From Pyricularia pennisetigena (taxonomy: Eukaryota; Ascomycota; Sordariomycetes; Magnaporthales; Pyriculariaceae), in the NCBI RefSeq assembly GCF_004337985.1, contig NC_043744.1, positions 932,730 through 996,729 of the forward strand: 64,000 nt of DNA, written 5' to 3'. The position numbers and the translations under genes are program-made. How positions within the stretch are numbered: position 1 is the stretch's first letter; every line of letters starts with the position of its first letter. Below, piece by piece: positions 1 to 11,319 of the stretch. The notes under the pieces are model-generated. The model did no database searches. It was not told where the DNA came from and worked only from the letters and a program-made list of their open reading frames with translations.

Positions 1-711
1 TGCTTTTTTTTTTTTTTTTCTGTTGTCTTCTTGCTAAAGACACTTACTTGGGCAGCGTTATTGTGGCTTTTACTCGCATTACAAGATGTAGGCGGTAGGC
101 GTGTCTGAATCAACACAAGATGGTATCAGGCAAACAGCCAACTTCACATGACACCTGACGAAAAATATACTTTCGGAACGCAGAATAAAGCATCAATGGC
201 CAACTTACATGCCGATATTTAAAGGACCTGCAAAAATCCATATTTATTATGCTAAGAAACCTACGAGAATCCTCTCCACAAGATTGGTCACTGTCGGTAT
301 AAGTAATATGATTCATCACGCACAATGCACAACAAACCTTACTCTCACCACCTCTGTGCATGCTTTTCTTCTCTGTCCCCTTTGCACTCGAAAAAGACCG
401 GCCCCGGGCGAAGGCCGGATGACCACTTCTGCAAGCGCTGGCACTAGCTGAGCACGAGGCGGGTGCGCCGCTACGGACGGCCTGCTTGAGTACCGCATGC
501 CTAACGAACTCGGCCGCTTACACGCCGGCAAGGTGATGTGTCAATACTGTAAACAAAGAATTGACGAATAGCGTATATCGATACGTATAATAGCAAACAC
601 AAGCTGATTACAAAAAAAAAAAAAAAAAAAAAAAAAAACATTGTTTGGATTCGGCGGGAGGGCGCTCCCCTTTATCCGCTACCAACACGCTCAGCCCCAA
701 CCAATGGCCCC
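1..711. other. Left-edge non-coding stretch
   Basis: No coding region can be supported here. The stretch holds a T-rich run at the extreme left edge and an A-rich homopolymer at about 613-638. The short open frames on both strands have no recognisable protein features. It is probably the 3' side of the minus-strand gene that ends at 712. Confidence 0.5.
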
Positions 712-1302
712 CTAATCCTCATCCTCCTCAAGCGGCTCCTGAATCTCAAAGTCCTCCAACGCCCCGCTGTAGAACGACTTCCACTCATGGAACTTGCCGG
801 CGGTGACCATGTTGGAGTACTCGTTCGTCCAGTCCTCCAGATCGGGAAAGACAGACGGCTCAAAGACGAGCCGCCGCCCAAAGACCTGCACGATCCCGAG
901 GTAAGGGTGCTGCCGCGGGAACCGGCCCTCGGATAGCCGCACAGTCAGCCTCCTGGGCCGGAACGCGCGCTCTACCAGCCCCTTGATCTCCGGGGGCTGG
1001 TGGGGCCCCGTCTTGAGCAGGGTGAGCTCCATCTCGAACCTGCGGGTTCTGGTGACTGCCGTCTTGGTCTTGTGGTCAAGGGTAGACGCCGCGGTGTCTG
1101 CGGTGTTGCTCCGAGACGGCTCGTCTTCCATCGTCGCCGGCCCGATCTGCTTCCAGGAAAAGTTGGCGCGGAGGGCGTTGTGCATGTCTACCGTCAGGTC
1201 CAGCCACCCGGTCCGGTTGGGGCTGAAGAAGGCGATGCCCCATTCGGCCGGGTTGTGAACCCAGTTCTTGTCGCACAGGGCCTCCTGGAGGACAGTGTCC
1301 AT
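712..1302 (-). CDS. Hypothetical protein, 196 aa, unrecognised
   Basis: A single-exon frame of 196 codons that starts at an ATG (MDTVLQEALC) and ends in an acidic tail (EPLEEDED). I do not recognise the family. The sequence looks protein-like: it has a W-rich N-terminal part (KNWVHNPAEWG, TGWLDL, NFSWKQ), a charged low-complexity middle (about residues 60-90) and a basic/hydrophobic stretch (FRPRRLTVRLSEGRFPR) before a second aromatic block (DLEDWTNEYSN, FHEWKSFYSG). There is no signal peptide or membrane segment. The upstream region contains a CT-rich tract typical of fungal promoters (about 1338-1370). GC content and codon use resemble the core genes rather than the AT-rich right end. Frame and strand are fairly secure; function is unknown. 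Confidence 0.6.
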   Translation of the reverse strand: MDTVLQEALCDKNWVHNPAEWGIAFFSPNRTGWLDLTVDMHNALRANFSWKQIGPATMEDEPSRSNTADTAASTLDHKTKTAVTRTRRFEMELTLLKTGPHQPPEIKGLVERAFRPRRLTVRLSEGRFPRQHPYLGIVQVFGRRLVFEPSVFPDLEDWTNEYSNMVTAGKFHEWKSFYSGALEDFEIQEPLEEDED

Positions 1303-2113
1303 GGTTGTTATGCTTGTTGTCTGTATCGTGTGGTTGTTCTTTTTTTTCTTTTTCTTTTTCCTCCCCCATGGGCGGGTATGTAGTAAGAAGTAAATAGGCA
1401 GTAGATGTCTCGACAGCTAAGAGTGATATTGGATCGCAGCCCAAAGACAAAAGTTGGCGAGGACTGGTAGTTCTAATGTAGTAAACCGAGTGAAACACAC
1501 AAGGCACAGCCCTATCAAGTAATTACGTCACATCCGAGCTGAAGACGTGGCTCGATTTGGCCAGCTGTATAAGTGGATTACACATCGACTTATACACACC
1601 ATCCCTTAGTCTGCGGCTTTGTGGGTGTCGCGGCTGATTAATGTTTTCCCCGACGTACCCGGCCCTATCAAAGTCCACTACATACGAACTGAGTCAAAGA
1701 AGCAACATGAAGGTGGCCACCCTCTTCTCCTCCAGTACGCTAATAAAACAGGTTATCAAGATTTCACACTCAGCGTTTTAGTAAAGAAAAAAAATAAAGA
1801 TGTAGTAACTGTCAAAGGCTGTGTTCGTGAATAGCCTCAGCATGGAGGAGAGCCAGGGCCTTGAGTCCCGGATCGCGGCCGAGGGGCTCGAGGTCCTGAT
1901 GTCCATATAAAGTTGCCGTGAAGAATCAGATGTTTTGTGCTGGATTGTCCTCATCATCATCATCGTCTTCTTCAGCATCGTCATCTACATCAAACTCTTC
2001 CACTACAAGCCTCAACAGCAAACCTCCCAAGTCCCAACACTCTAGAACACCCCTGTCCAGCTCTCCACCTTCACCTCTTTCACACCCTCCACCTCCACGG
2101 CAACTCGCTCACC
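1303..2113. promoter_or_regulatory. Intergenic region between divergent genes
   Basis: About 810 bp separate the minus-strand hypothetical gene and the plus-strand secreted-protein gene, so it should contain both promoters. A pyrimidine-rich tract lies about 40-70 bp from the minus-strand start. No coding region is supported. Confidence 0.35.
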
Positions 2114-3313
2114 ATGTTCACCGGTTTCTTGGTCAAAACCTGGGTTTTCATTGCCACCATCAGCCTGGTTCAGGCTGCCCAGGTCATCGTTGGATATCGG
2201 ACCTGTAGCGAAGTAAGTTCCTGTCGACCCCAACTCCACCGAACCCGCCAGCCAGCCCATCAGGCGGGTCGAGCCAAAGTGTACCGTGTCTCTTGTAGCT
2301 AACCACAAGAATTCCCCCCGCTCAACAGCTAGAGGCAAGGCCGTACATGAACGGGCCCGCTCTCCTCACCAGGCACCCTGCCTTTGACAGTTCCGACATG
2401 TGGCAGCTTGGAAAGGGTATCTACACCAGCCCCAGAATGGGAGAATACGTGCCCGTGAACGGGGTGCAATGGCAAGTATTCCATACTCCCCCCTTTTTGT
2501 TTTTCCCGATACCATCAACGTATTGATAGATGGTCCGTTCTAACAAGCAAACGCAACAACAGGATCCTGGTCATCACGGCCGAACAGGCCGAGTTCAATC
2601 AGGTCCCCAAGGTCTGGATCCCGGAGCGGATGGACTTCAAGGGCGAGGCTACAATCTCAAACTTTGTCGAGGGGGCGGGCTGCATGAACGAGTGCACGCT
2701 GCGCTTCGCGCCCATGAGGCCCGCGAGCACCAACCTGCAGATGCTGATTCCGAGCGCCATGCTCAACGACAAGAAGCCTCTCATCGCGTTCTACGCCCAG
2801 GCCTTCCAGGTCAACGACCCCAACGTGCCCAACGAGGTTCTCGACTACAACTCCTGGTCCAACTTTATGAACACCCCCAACGTGCAGAAGCGCTCCATCC
2901 TCGAGAGGAGGACCTCGTGCCCGGCCGCCTGCCGCGCCAAGAAGGCCGCTGCGGGTTCGGCCAGGCCCCCTTCGCCGGCTGGTTCCAGGCCTTCTTCGCC
3001 CGCTGGCGCTAGGCCTCCCTCCTCTGCTGGCTCCAAGCCTCCCTCTTCTGCTGGCTCCAGGGCCCCTTCGCCGGCTGGCGCTAGGCCTCCCTCTTCAGTT
3101 GGCTCCAAGCCTCCCTCTTCTGCTGGTTCCAGTCCTTCTTCGCCCGCTGGCACCAAGCCTCCCTCCTTGGCCGGCCCCAAGCGCCCCTCTTCTGCTGGTC
3201 CCAAGGCCCCTTCACCGGCTGGCCTCAAGGTCCCCTCTTCTACTGGTTCCAGGACTCCGGCCTCTGCCGGGTCCAAGCCTGCTGGCTCCTCGCGGGGAAC
3301 TACCAGGTCCTAA
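2114..3313 (+). CDS. Secreted protein: ART-like core with Pro/Ser repeat tail
   Basis: Three exons, 2114-2212, 2329-2471 and 2563-3313, give 330 aa. Intron 1 is GTAAGT...CAG with a GCTAAC branch site. Intron 2 uses a GC-AG donor (GCAAGT), forced by reading frame and supported by a TTCTAAC branch site. Residues 1-21 form a signal peptide. The mature start VIVGYRT, then LGKGIYTSPRMGEY and QWILVITAEQAEF, recall the arginine / STS-like / glutamate-region spacing of secreted ADP-ribosyltransferase-like proteins common in plant- and insect-associated fungi. That assignment is from remembered pattern, not a search. Three cysteines (in CMNEC and RTSCPAAC regions) follow. From about residue 213 the protein becomes an 8-residue Pro/Ser repeat (PPSSAGSK-like, about 14 units) with a basic end. 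Such a tail could be cell-wall associated or disordered. An active enzyme is not demonstrated. Confidence 0.7.
2954..3300 (+). repeat. 24-bp coding minisatellite (8-residue repeats)
   Basis: About 14 degenerate tandem 24-bp units encode variants of AGSKPPSS / AGARPPSP. The period is kept in frame throughout, and variation falls mainly on the K/R, P/S and A/G positions. Such tracts change length readily between isolates. Confidence 0.85.
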
Positions 3314-4758
3314 ATACTGGAAGCATGTTTGAAAGGTCCGACCTCAAAGAGTGGAACGGGAAGCTGCGGCGTTTGGTGGAACACGGAGATTCGGCGGACG
3401 GGTCAGAAAGATCTGTGGTAGATTTGGTTTGGAAAAAGGACAGCATGGAGTTTGGCGAATGTTTTGTTTGAATTATCAGATTGGTTTTGCTTTGTTTGAT
3501 CATTAGATTGGTTGTGTTTTGTTTGAATTATTAGATTGATTGAGTGCGAGAGAAAATGAGAATCAAGGCGCGTATTCTGTTTGTGCCGTCTTGCAATCCA
3601 AGTACTCCAGTTGGATATGAAATGGCCCTGCACTTTATATAGGATGAATGATTTGCAATTAGATCAAAATGGGACTCGCTTTCGTTGCTTACAATTACAT
3701 TGATAGTCATAGAACATTCAAAGTCCCCTCACATTCAGGTCCGTCTCGAGTCTCGACACAATACGGGAAGACCACAACCGCCAAATCAAAAATCGAAAAC
3801 GTCGGGAAATACATTGAAAATACGTATTACACAGTCTTCTTTATCCCTAGACTAACTCCCGAGTGAGTCAGCCGAGAGGTCCCTAACAATCCAAAATAGG
3901 CACATTCTGGGCCCTGGCTGTCCTTCTTGGCTATGCAGCCCCCAACCTTTACCGAACCCAATGACTCCCAAGTTCATTCAAGTTTCAACTCATCAGGTCT
4001 ATCGATTTTATCACAGTTCAATCTCTGCATACCACCCCAAGCTCTTGATCCTCACTCGGCTAAGATGTCCTGTAAAATGTCTTGCCGGGTGGGTCTGATT
4101 GGCCAAGGCGGAAATCAAACAGGTGAAGCCTCTCTTTCTTCTTTCCGTATCGGTATTGCCGCTGCGAATGCCAGTCAAATGTCCACCAGATACATTCAAC
4201 TACTGTAATATGGCATTTCTTCGTGCCAAACTTGAACCATATTCTGTATGGAAAGTTCTTCAAGCAGATCGCTTACTTTTGACATATTTAACAGCTGCGC
4301 CGCTCAGCTCCAAAAACTCTCTTTGACAAAGCCTCGGCTTTTGCAAAGAGGTATTATGTAGCAGAAGCCGACAGTGGAGCTTTGCAGATTCTACGCGCGA
4401 GCCAAAGTGAAGCGAAGGTGCCTCTTGAGTGAGGTACCGAATATGCAGTACAGTACAGCAATTGTTCCTATCCCTTGCGCTATTCTCCATCCAACAACGG
4501 GATTTGATGCCTGAGAGTCCGATTCATTCAGGTATGCGTTCAGACGAACCTTCCCCTGGCTGTGTGCATACCTTATGACCCACACGTCGACAACCTTTAG
4601 GGCGCCATGGGTTACACTATCTATAATATGGACCGTGCCTTTGGGCCCAACTGGAACAGTCTCCGCTTTTAAGAAGAAGAAAAAAGGAACAAAACCCGTA
4701 AGTTGAACACCAGAACCCTGGTCCTGATTCCGATCCTGAACTGATATGAGCTGCACAG
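3314..4758. other. Long intergenic stretch, no supported gene
   Basis: Both strands have only short frames without recognisable motifs. The first 300 bp downstream of the secreted-protein gene contain several near-copies of a TTTGTTTGAATTAT-like phrase (about 3464-3540), a weak local tandem repeat. Nothing else is supported. Confidence 0.45.
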
Positions 4759-5303
4759 GTACGACGGAGCTATGACCATCAAGCTCGGCAGCGGCGTGAT
4801 TGCTAGGCTCGAGCATGACCAGCTCATTGTGCCGCACCAGTCAGTCGACCACAAGACGGGCGACATGATCATCACCCGTATCGAGCCGCCCGAGCCGCTC
4901 GTCGACTCGATGCAGGACTTCAACCGCGAACGATATGGCACAGCTGGGCATGCACTTTATCGGTGGGGCCCTCTTCCTTCTAATTGGCCTGGGCGCATCA
5001 TTGGCTGGATCTTTTTGCAGCGGAGAGTGCGGGAAAAGAAAGCCGCCGCCGCCGCCGCCGCCGCCGCCGCAGCCGCAGCTTTTCAGGCGCAGGGGACCGA
5101 AAAAAAAAAAAAGAATTATGCAATGTAACAGCCGTACGGTGATCCAACGGTTGGTTCAGGTATCGACGCAGGGACCCGTGATACCGCCACAAAAATCAGA
5201 ACTCATAGATACGTCGTCCATACCGCTCTATGAGGCGCCAGCTGGACAAGGAGGACCCTATCAAGGGAGACGTTATGAGTTATCAGGATGGTTGTGTTTG
5301 TAG
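4759..5303 (+). pseudogene. Degenerate membrane-anchored aspartic-protease-like fragment
   Basis: An apparent exon begins after a plausible intron (GTAAGT at 4698, CACAG at 4754-4758) and reads YDGAMTIKLGSG... LIVPHQ...TGD. This resembles the C-terminal lobe of fungal A1 aspartic proteases. Near 4930 the sense reading moves to another frame: MAQLGMHFIGGALFLLIGLG, a hydrophobic membrane-like segment, then a CSGEC turn, a Pro8-9 stretch encoded by a CCG run, and a polar tail ending LYEAPAGQGG...RYELSG, which is typical of cytosolic tails of fungal single-pass proteins. No intron of usable size fixes the frame, so I read it as a frameshifted relic. No catalytic DTG motif was found upstream. The protease identification is tentative. 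Confidence 0.35.
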
Positions 5304-6467
5304 CTCTTTTTATTTTCTCTTGCACTCTGGCTTGATTGCTAAACTAAGCCCCGAAAGCTGCTTAATCTATTGTTTTGCGCTCACTTATACTCCTCTTTTA
5401 ACAATACCAGCTCAGTCAAACCACATTAGATGTATAGTTGAAACTTGAAAATACGACTAACTATATATCCAGACTAAGCCACCTATGGCTTCTGGTCTAC
5501 TCTTGTGCCCCAGGCGCATCGGAGCGAGGTGGCCATTGGCACCGAAGAACACATGCCAGGAGGGCGAGGTACTTATTTCTGGAAATGCATTGTCAAACGT
5601 TTGACCCTTGAATTTTTTTTTTCTTTCTTTCTTTTCTCAGCATACCAGGGATATGTATCATGACTGGGTTGATATTGTCTTGCATCCAACGAACCCGCGC
5701 TTTCTCCCCCACCGAGAAAATACCTGCACTCTGGCCTGTTTACCAAAGGCATTCCTAGTAGAACGTTCCGTTCGTCGATTAAGTGCATAATTATAGGGGT
5801 TGCGTTCCCCTGCGACGAGGGCTGACGCCTGACGTATATGATAAATCGTTTATACGGTTCTGTGTAGGAAATCCTATTTTCGAACCAATCCCCACAAACC
5901 TTGATCAAAATTGGCAAAATTTATAGGATTCTCCCTGTTATTTTTGAGAGAAACTTTTTATGTTCTGGTAAAAATACGCTGCATTCCCGTAGAGCGAAGA
6001 AAATATAGACTTGAAATTGCATATTAGCAAAGCAAATCGTTTAACAGAAACAGGATTAACAGCATCCAAGGCTCCATTGCGATCTGCAGTCTCAAGAATA
6101 GGCAAATCTGGGGGGTGATTGACCATTTGACCCTAAACAGCTGCTATAAGTTATGATTTTCATTAACAAAGTACAGCGCCGCTCGTCCCAGCCGTAGATC
6201 CCGCCGTCGTTGTTCGACTCGTGACATAAACAATCCAACCGGGGCAAAATATACAATTCTCTATCTGACCCTAAACATTTGGGGCAAAAGAAAATGGCCA
6301 TTTAAGCTGCTTTCCATGTGTCCTGCTAATATGCGTGGAGAAGAACCGTCCAGGAGCCGTAAGTTATCCGCAAAAAAGACGCAAGGCCATTTTTCCTTTA
6401 TATATTTCCAATCGGCCTTTCTAGGTTCTCCTTTTCTTCCTGAGGACCACCGTTTGTACGACGTCGT
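5304..6467. other. Intergenic stretch, no supported gene
   Basis: Somewhat AT-richer than the flanks. A phrase like CACTCTGGC(C/T)TG occurs near 5321 and 5727. The 114-codon minus-strand frame at 5573-5917 shows no protein features I recognise. No gene is supported. Confidence 0.4.
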
Positions 6468-6883
6468 ATGTCCGCATCTTCCCCTTCCAGCTCTGGCCTG
6501 TTGTTACTCTGTTTGCCTTCGTCCCGGGTCCGTTTGCAGCCAGTCTTGCTTGCTTTGGGCATCTCTGGGACAATCAACATTGCCGGTCGCATTGCGTCGC
6601 TTGAGGCAGGACGGCGGCACGCACAGCCAAGTTCCCAATCGCGCTGTTGTACGCCTACGCGAGTGTATGGAAATCATTTGACCTCTTCACCAATCGCACC
6701 AGCCTGCTGGCCGAGGTGGTGTTCCGCGCCGGCTGGTCCTGCTATGAGGCCATAACGCCGCAAGGCGTCCAGGAGAACCTACGTGGGATTCGCTTCAACG
6801 ATGACGGGTACAATAGGCTAGCGCCGATTCTGGGCGACCTGGAACTTTGGCTGTGCGTCGTATGTAACTGTAGCACGGCGTAG
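6468..6883 (+). pseudogene. Possible broken or spliced gene, unrecognised
   Basis: Two protein-like frames overlap. The first starts at 6468 (MSASSPSSSGLLLLCLPSS) and contains LLALGISGTINIAGRIASLE. The second, from about 6630, reads KFPIALLYAYASVWKSFDLF, continues through LLAEVVFRAGWSCYEAITP and RFNDDGYNRLAPILGDLELW, and ends at 6883. They are in different frames with no convincing intron between them (a CACAG acceptor at about 6624-6628 lacks a donor at usable distance). Either there is one indel or the annotated start is wrong. Family unknown. Confidence 0.3.
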
Positions 6884-7014
6884 AAGAAGAGGGTTTTTTA
6901 GTTTTGTTAGCAGAGCGGATGCCGGATGCGCCCATGAGGTGTGATTATTTTTGTGCTTTCTCAAAATAAAACAGCCTCCACTACCAAAATATCTTGTACA
7001 GACATCTCCATGGT

Positions 7015-7048
<34 letters not shown>

Positions 7049-8591
7049 GATGACGGTTGTTTGGCTACGTTTAGTCTAGTGCGACGCCTAAAAGCGTGCG
7101 CAAGGTCGACGACTGCTGTGACTCGGTCGGAACGGAATACTTTTTTCCTAGTGTTTTTTTTTTTTCTTTTTTCTTTTTCTAGGCAGTGGTTGGTTGTCGG
7201 CTTTTTGCGCAGCCTGACCGTTTGGTAGTAGGCGCCATCTGGGATGCTGCACCGGTGCTGTTGATCGCCATAAGACCATCGTCGTTATTGTTTGGCTGCT
7301 TGCGATGCAGCCAATCCAAAATTCGACATGGCGAAGCTTTGGTTAAGCCCAAGCTCCTCTGAAACCCTTGAACTGCAAAGTGTTGGGCAGTATGCACCTG
7401 GACAGTACAGCATGGCGTAAGCTTGGCTCCCCCTGAAACATTTATTGGCTCAGCTGCAGAGGAGTTTGCAAAATTCTGGCCGTGATTTGACGAGCCACAT
7501 CGATTGTGCTTTAGTCCATACCAGATTGTCGGGTATCATCCCCGGAGACCATTTTTTGTTCTTCCGAGTACTGTACGGTATTAAGCTTCTTGGTTCCTGG
7601 TTTTGTTTTAATTAATCCTGACTTTTGCGCAGCAAATGCATTTTGAATGCTTTGACTGTAGGTGGGCCGACACCAGGACCAGGGGGTTGGGGGCTGTGCC
7701 TATTGTTGGAGCCACTCACTCCTTCCTTTTCACACAGGCGCTCGGAGTCTTGGAAGCTGGCAAGGCTACTGGCTAGATAGATATGCAGGTAAGGCAGGCA
7801 CAGTACAGGACAGTTCGTACTCCTCATAACGAAGTCATAGACAAACATGCAATGGACCCTTGCCTGCCCTTAAACACCCCTGCCCGTTTCGGTCTAAGCA
7901 GCCCCACACCCGTTTTATTTACTGCCCTACCCCCCAGCTCCGGCCAATGGTATAACGATAAACTTCTTTCCTGGACTTTTCCATGATGCTGCAACCAGGG
8001 CTGAACTAGCCCACAACAGGCAAACGCGGAGGATCCGAACGGCTGATGACCCCTGCTTCGACGGGAGGGAGGAAGGGATCCCTCAGCTGGTCGATGGATC
8101 CCCTCAATTATCACGTCAATGCTGTTTGATTTGATTCTCCAACTCATCGCCAGATCTTTGCTGTTCCTTACTGTCGACTAACTACGGTATACTTGCCTGG
8201 ACATTTTCTTGCAGTTCATGTGGAATCATGTGGGAAGCAAAGCGCATTTCCACAATAATTTAGTAAACAACAATCACTCCGCCTCCTTCCTTCTTTTTAA
8301 TTTTCTTCATCCATCATTTCCCACATTGCGCTTCGCTCCCGGTCTCCCTTCCTTTTTTCGACCCTTTTGTTTCTTTCTTCTTTCACCCCTTTCCACGTGA
8401 TTTCAATACTCTCATTTATCCCGTCTGTCATTCCATAGACCCCCGTTCATTATTCACTCTGTAGCTACTTGTGCTTGCATTAGCCCCTGTGGCTATCTGC
8501 ATCGAGCCTTTGTCTCACTACGGCAATCAATTAAACAAAGCAAATCGATCGTTAAACTAGTCTAAACGTATTATCCCCCACTTCGATTTTG
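6884..8591. promoter_or_regulatory. Upstream region of the zinc-finger-like gene
   Basis: About 1.7 kb with no supported gene. It contains an A-rich homopolymer at about 7019-7046 and a long CT-rich tract (about 8280-8400) ahead of the start at 8592. Such tracts are common in promoters and 5' leaders of highly regulated filamentous-fungal genes. Confidence 0.4.
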
Positions 8592-11235
8592 ATGGAGAAT
8601 CCGCGGGCCTCCGGGCCCGACCGGGCCCCGATGCTCGACGGCATCGAGTCCAACCACAAGTCCATCATGGAGGCGTTTGTGGCGCGCAAGATCGACGCAG
8701 TTGCGGCCGGCGGTGATTGGGACGGCAAGCGCAGAAGCAGCATGTCGCCGCCGCCGCCTTCTGTCGTCTGGCGCCGTCGCCACCGGTCCTCCGAGTCCGA
8801 CGCCAGCAGTATAGCGTCCTCGGCCTTGTCCATAGCGCCGCCGTCCATCTTGAGCATCAGCCCGCCGCCGACCGCGACCCTCAGTCCGACTTTTACCATC
8901 TCGTCGCACGAGCAGCATGGCTGGGCAACGCCAAAGATGCGCGCCCGCGGCATGTCCATCGCCTCGCTTGAGGTCCCCACCACGCCCACCTCTATCGGAG
9001 AGTCCGCAAAGCACCAGTCTATCATGTCCAAGCACCAATCCATCATGAAGCCGCTGCCGCCACTGCCACCCCAGCAGCAACCGTCGGGCTTTGGCGAGAT
9101 CACCATCCCCCACAGGCCGAAGCGGAGGAAGCACCGTCAGTCGTGGGACTCGGGCTACCGCTCGCAGATGAGTGGGCCGCACACGCGGGGCAACTCGGTC
9201 GACGAGGGCACTGCCGCCTGGCCCTCGATTCACCGACAGCAGCAGTTACTAAGGGACAGGGAGGCCATGCCACCGCCCGCCCCGCCTTCAGAACAGCAGC
9301 AGGAGCAGCAACCGCAACGGCAGAGCGCGCCGTCCGTCAACCCAGATGCCCTGAACATCCTCGAGTCATCTGCTCCGGCACCTTCGAGCCCGGTTTCGTC
9401 ATCAGATTCAGAGGATGAGGACGAAGGGATCGACCTGGACGAGGCCTCGTCCGATACCACCACGCCAGCCGAGGACGCCGCTGGCCGGGTCCTCAACTAC
9501 GCGCTGGACGTGGCCCTTGGTCTTGGAACACACGAGATCGACGACGATCCGACCTGCCGCACCGTCGTCCACAACTTCTTCAGCGACCTCCAGTGGGCAG
9601 TCAAGAAGTCGCAGCAGCAGCAGCAGAACGACTCAGACCAGCCCTCGAGGACGGTTTCCAGCGCGTCCAACGGGAGCAGGGGGAGTCGGCGGTCCACGGG
9701 TAGGAGCAAGCGCAAGTCGCGCGAGGGCACTGACGGGGACGGTGGGGAAGACGGCACCGAGGAGGGAGGCGGCGGTGGCGGTTCCAAGCAGCGGGAGCCC
9801 GGGCCGGCCAAGCGGGCCAAGTTGGAATCGCCGGTCCGGATGAGCTGTCCATTTAGGAAGAAGAACCCGCTGCGGTTCAACGTCCGGGACCATCGACTGT
9901 GTGCGCTAACTGTGTTTACCGACACTGCCGAGCTGCGGTATGCCGCCTATCGTCCTAAATTCTGTAAATGACGTTGAGTAACTTGACTGACTTTCGTCTG
10001 CAAATTCCAGCCGCCACATCCAGGACTGCCACAAACGCCCCAACAACCTACCCCAGCACCGCTGCCCACGGTGCCAGACGCAGTTCTCGACCGCCACAAA
10101 TCTCCGCGAGCACCTCTTGTTCCGTGACAACGTGCTCTGCGATATTGTTGACGCCACCACCGCAGCCGATGCCGAAGCCGTTTACACTAGTGGTGGTGGC
10201 GGCGACCGGAATAGCACGGGCAGCAGCCTCAGCAGCAACTACCAAATGCGCGTCGACCCCGAGGACGGTATTGACCCTGCGACGGCAGAAAAGCTACGGT
10301 CCAAAAAGGGCCGGGTGTCGGACTCGATCGAGGTGCAGTGGCTCAAGATCTGGGAGCTGTTGTTCCCGGATACCGAGGTGCAGCCGTACGACTATGTGGC
10401 CGTCATTGAGCACCACGAGCTGCATGCAAAGTACCGCGAAAGTCTGCCGGTCCTGCGCGGGTCGCTGTCCGCCATCGGGCTGGGCGACAGGGGCCTCGAG
10501 ACGCTCGACCACATCCTGACCAACCACTTGATCGATCTGTTTGAGCAGTGCAATGAGGAGGGGAGGAGGAAAGACTACCGGAATAGGTACAGACAGTCGG
10601 CTAGGAGTTCAACGACTGCTCCAGCACCTCAACCACAACCACAACAACAGCAGCAACAGCAACAGCAGCAACAGCCAACCACACAGCTGCGCAAGCAGTC
10701 CTCCCTCCGACAACGTTTGGCCACCGCCCAGCGTGACTCTGGCTTCGTCGACGACGAGAGCTACATGGAAGGTGGCATCACGCCGGCGTTGACCTCAGAC
10801 GACGGCTCAAGCCCCGGCTACGTCTTTGTCAAGCCGGGTGAAATCACCCAGTCGTCCGTGTCCCCACCGCAGCACTTCTCGGGCTACTCTCCCGGCATAG
10901 ACGATATGATGCTGCCCGGCGCCACCCCCGCGGCCGTCACCATGGCGGGCGCAGCGATGACGGACGGCAGCATGATGACTGCCGGATCATTTGCCGCAGA
11001 TCCGTGCTTCTCGGACTACTTCATCCCTCAGGGCCACGAGAGTGGAGACCTGGGCCTGCAGTACGGCAGCCTGGGCGACTACCAGCCGTTTGGGCAGGGG
11101 CTGGGCGTTTATGGTGGTGCGTCCGGCGCTGAGATGCCCTGGATGACGCCCATGGTCATCGGGGCCAACGAGGCAGATCTTGGTGCCGGCCAGCAGGACA
11201 ACACGAGCGCGTGGGTTTACGGACAGCCTTCGTGA
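8592..11235 (+). CDS. C2H2-finger-like putative transcriptional regulator
   Basis: Two exons, 8592-9937 and 10011-11235 (intron 73 bp, GTATGC...CCAG), give 856 aa. The splice restores an uninterrupted Cys/His module: CPFRKKNPLRFNVRDH...C followed by LRRHIQDCHKR, then HRCPRCQTQFSTATNLREHL. This is the organisation of fungal proteins with atypical, widely spaced C2H2-like fingers (about residues 417-490). The N-terminal 400 residues are Ser/Pro-rich and probably disordered, with acidic SDSEDEDEGIDLDE and basic KRKSRE stretches. After the finger there is a polyglutamine tract (about 10636-10675) and a Gly/Met-rich C-terminus. A nuclear regulatory role is inferred from composition and fingers. 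The start is the only ATG in a good position. The gene ends 24 bp before an assembly gap. Confidence 0.8.
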
Positions 11236-11259
11236 TTTTTTTTTCCTTTGTTTTTTTTT

Positions 11260-11319
11260 NNNNNNNNNNNNNNNNNNNNNNNNNNNNNNNNNNNNNNNNN
11301 NNNNNNNNNNNNNNNNNNN
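11260..11319. other. Assembly gap (60 N)
   Basis: Sixty consecutive Ns directly after a T-rich run, so the assembly probably failed in a homopolymer in the 3' UTR of the preceding gene. Confidence 0.99.
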
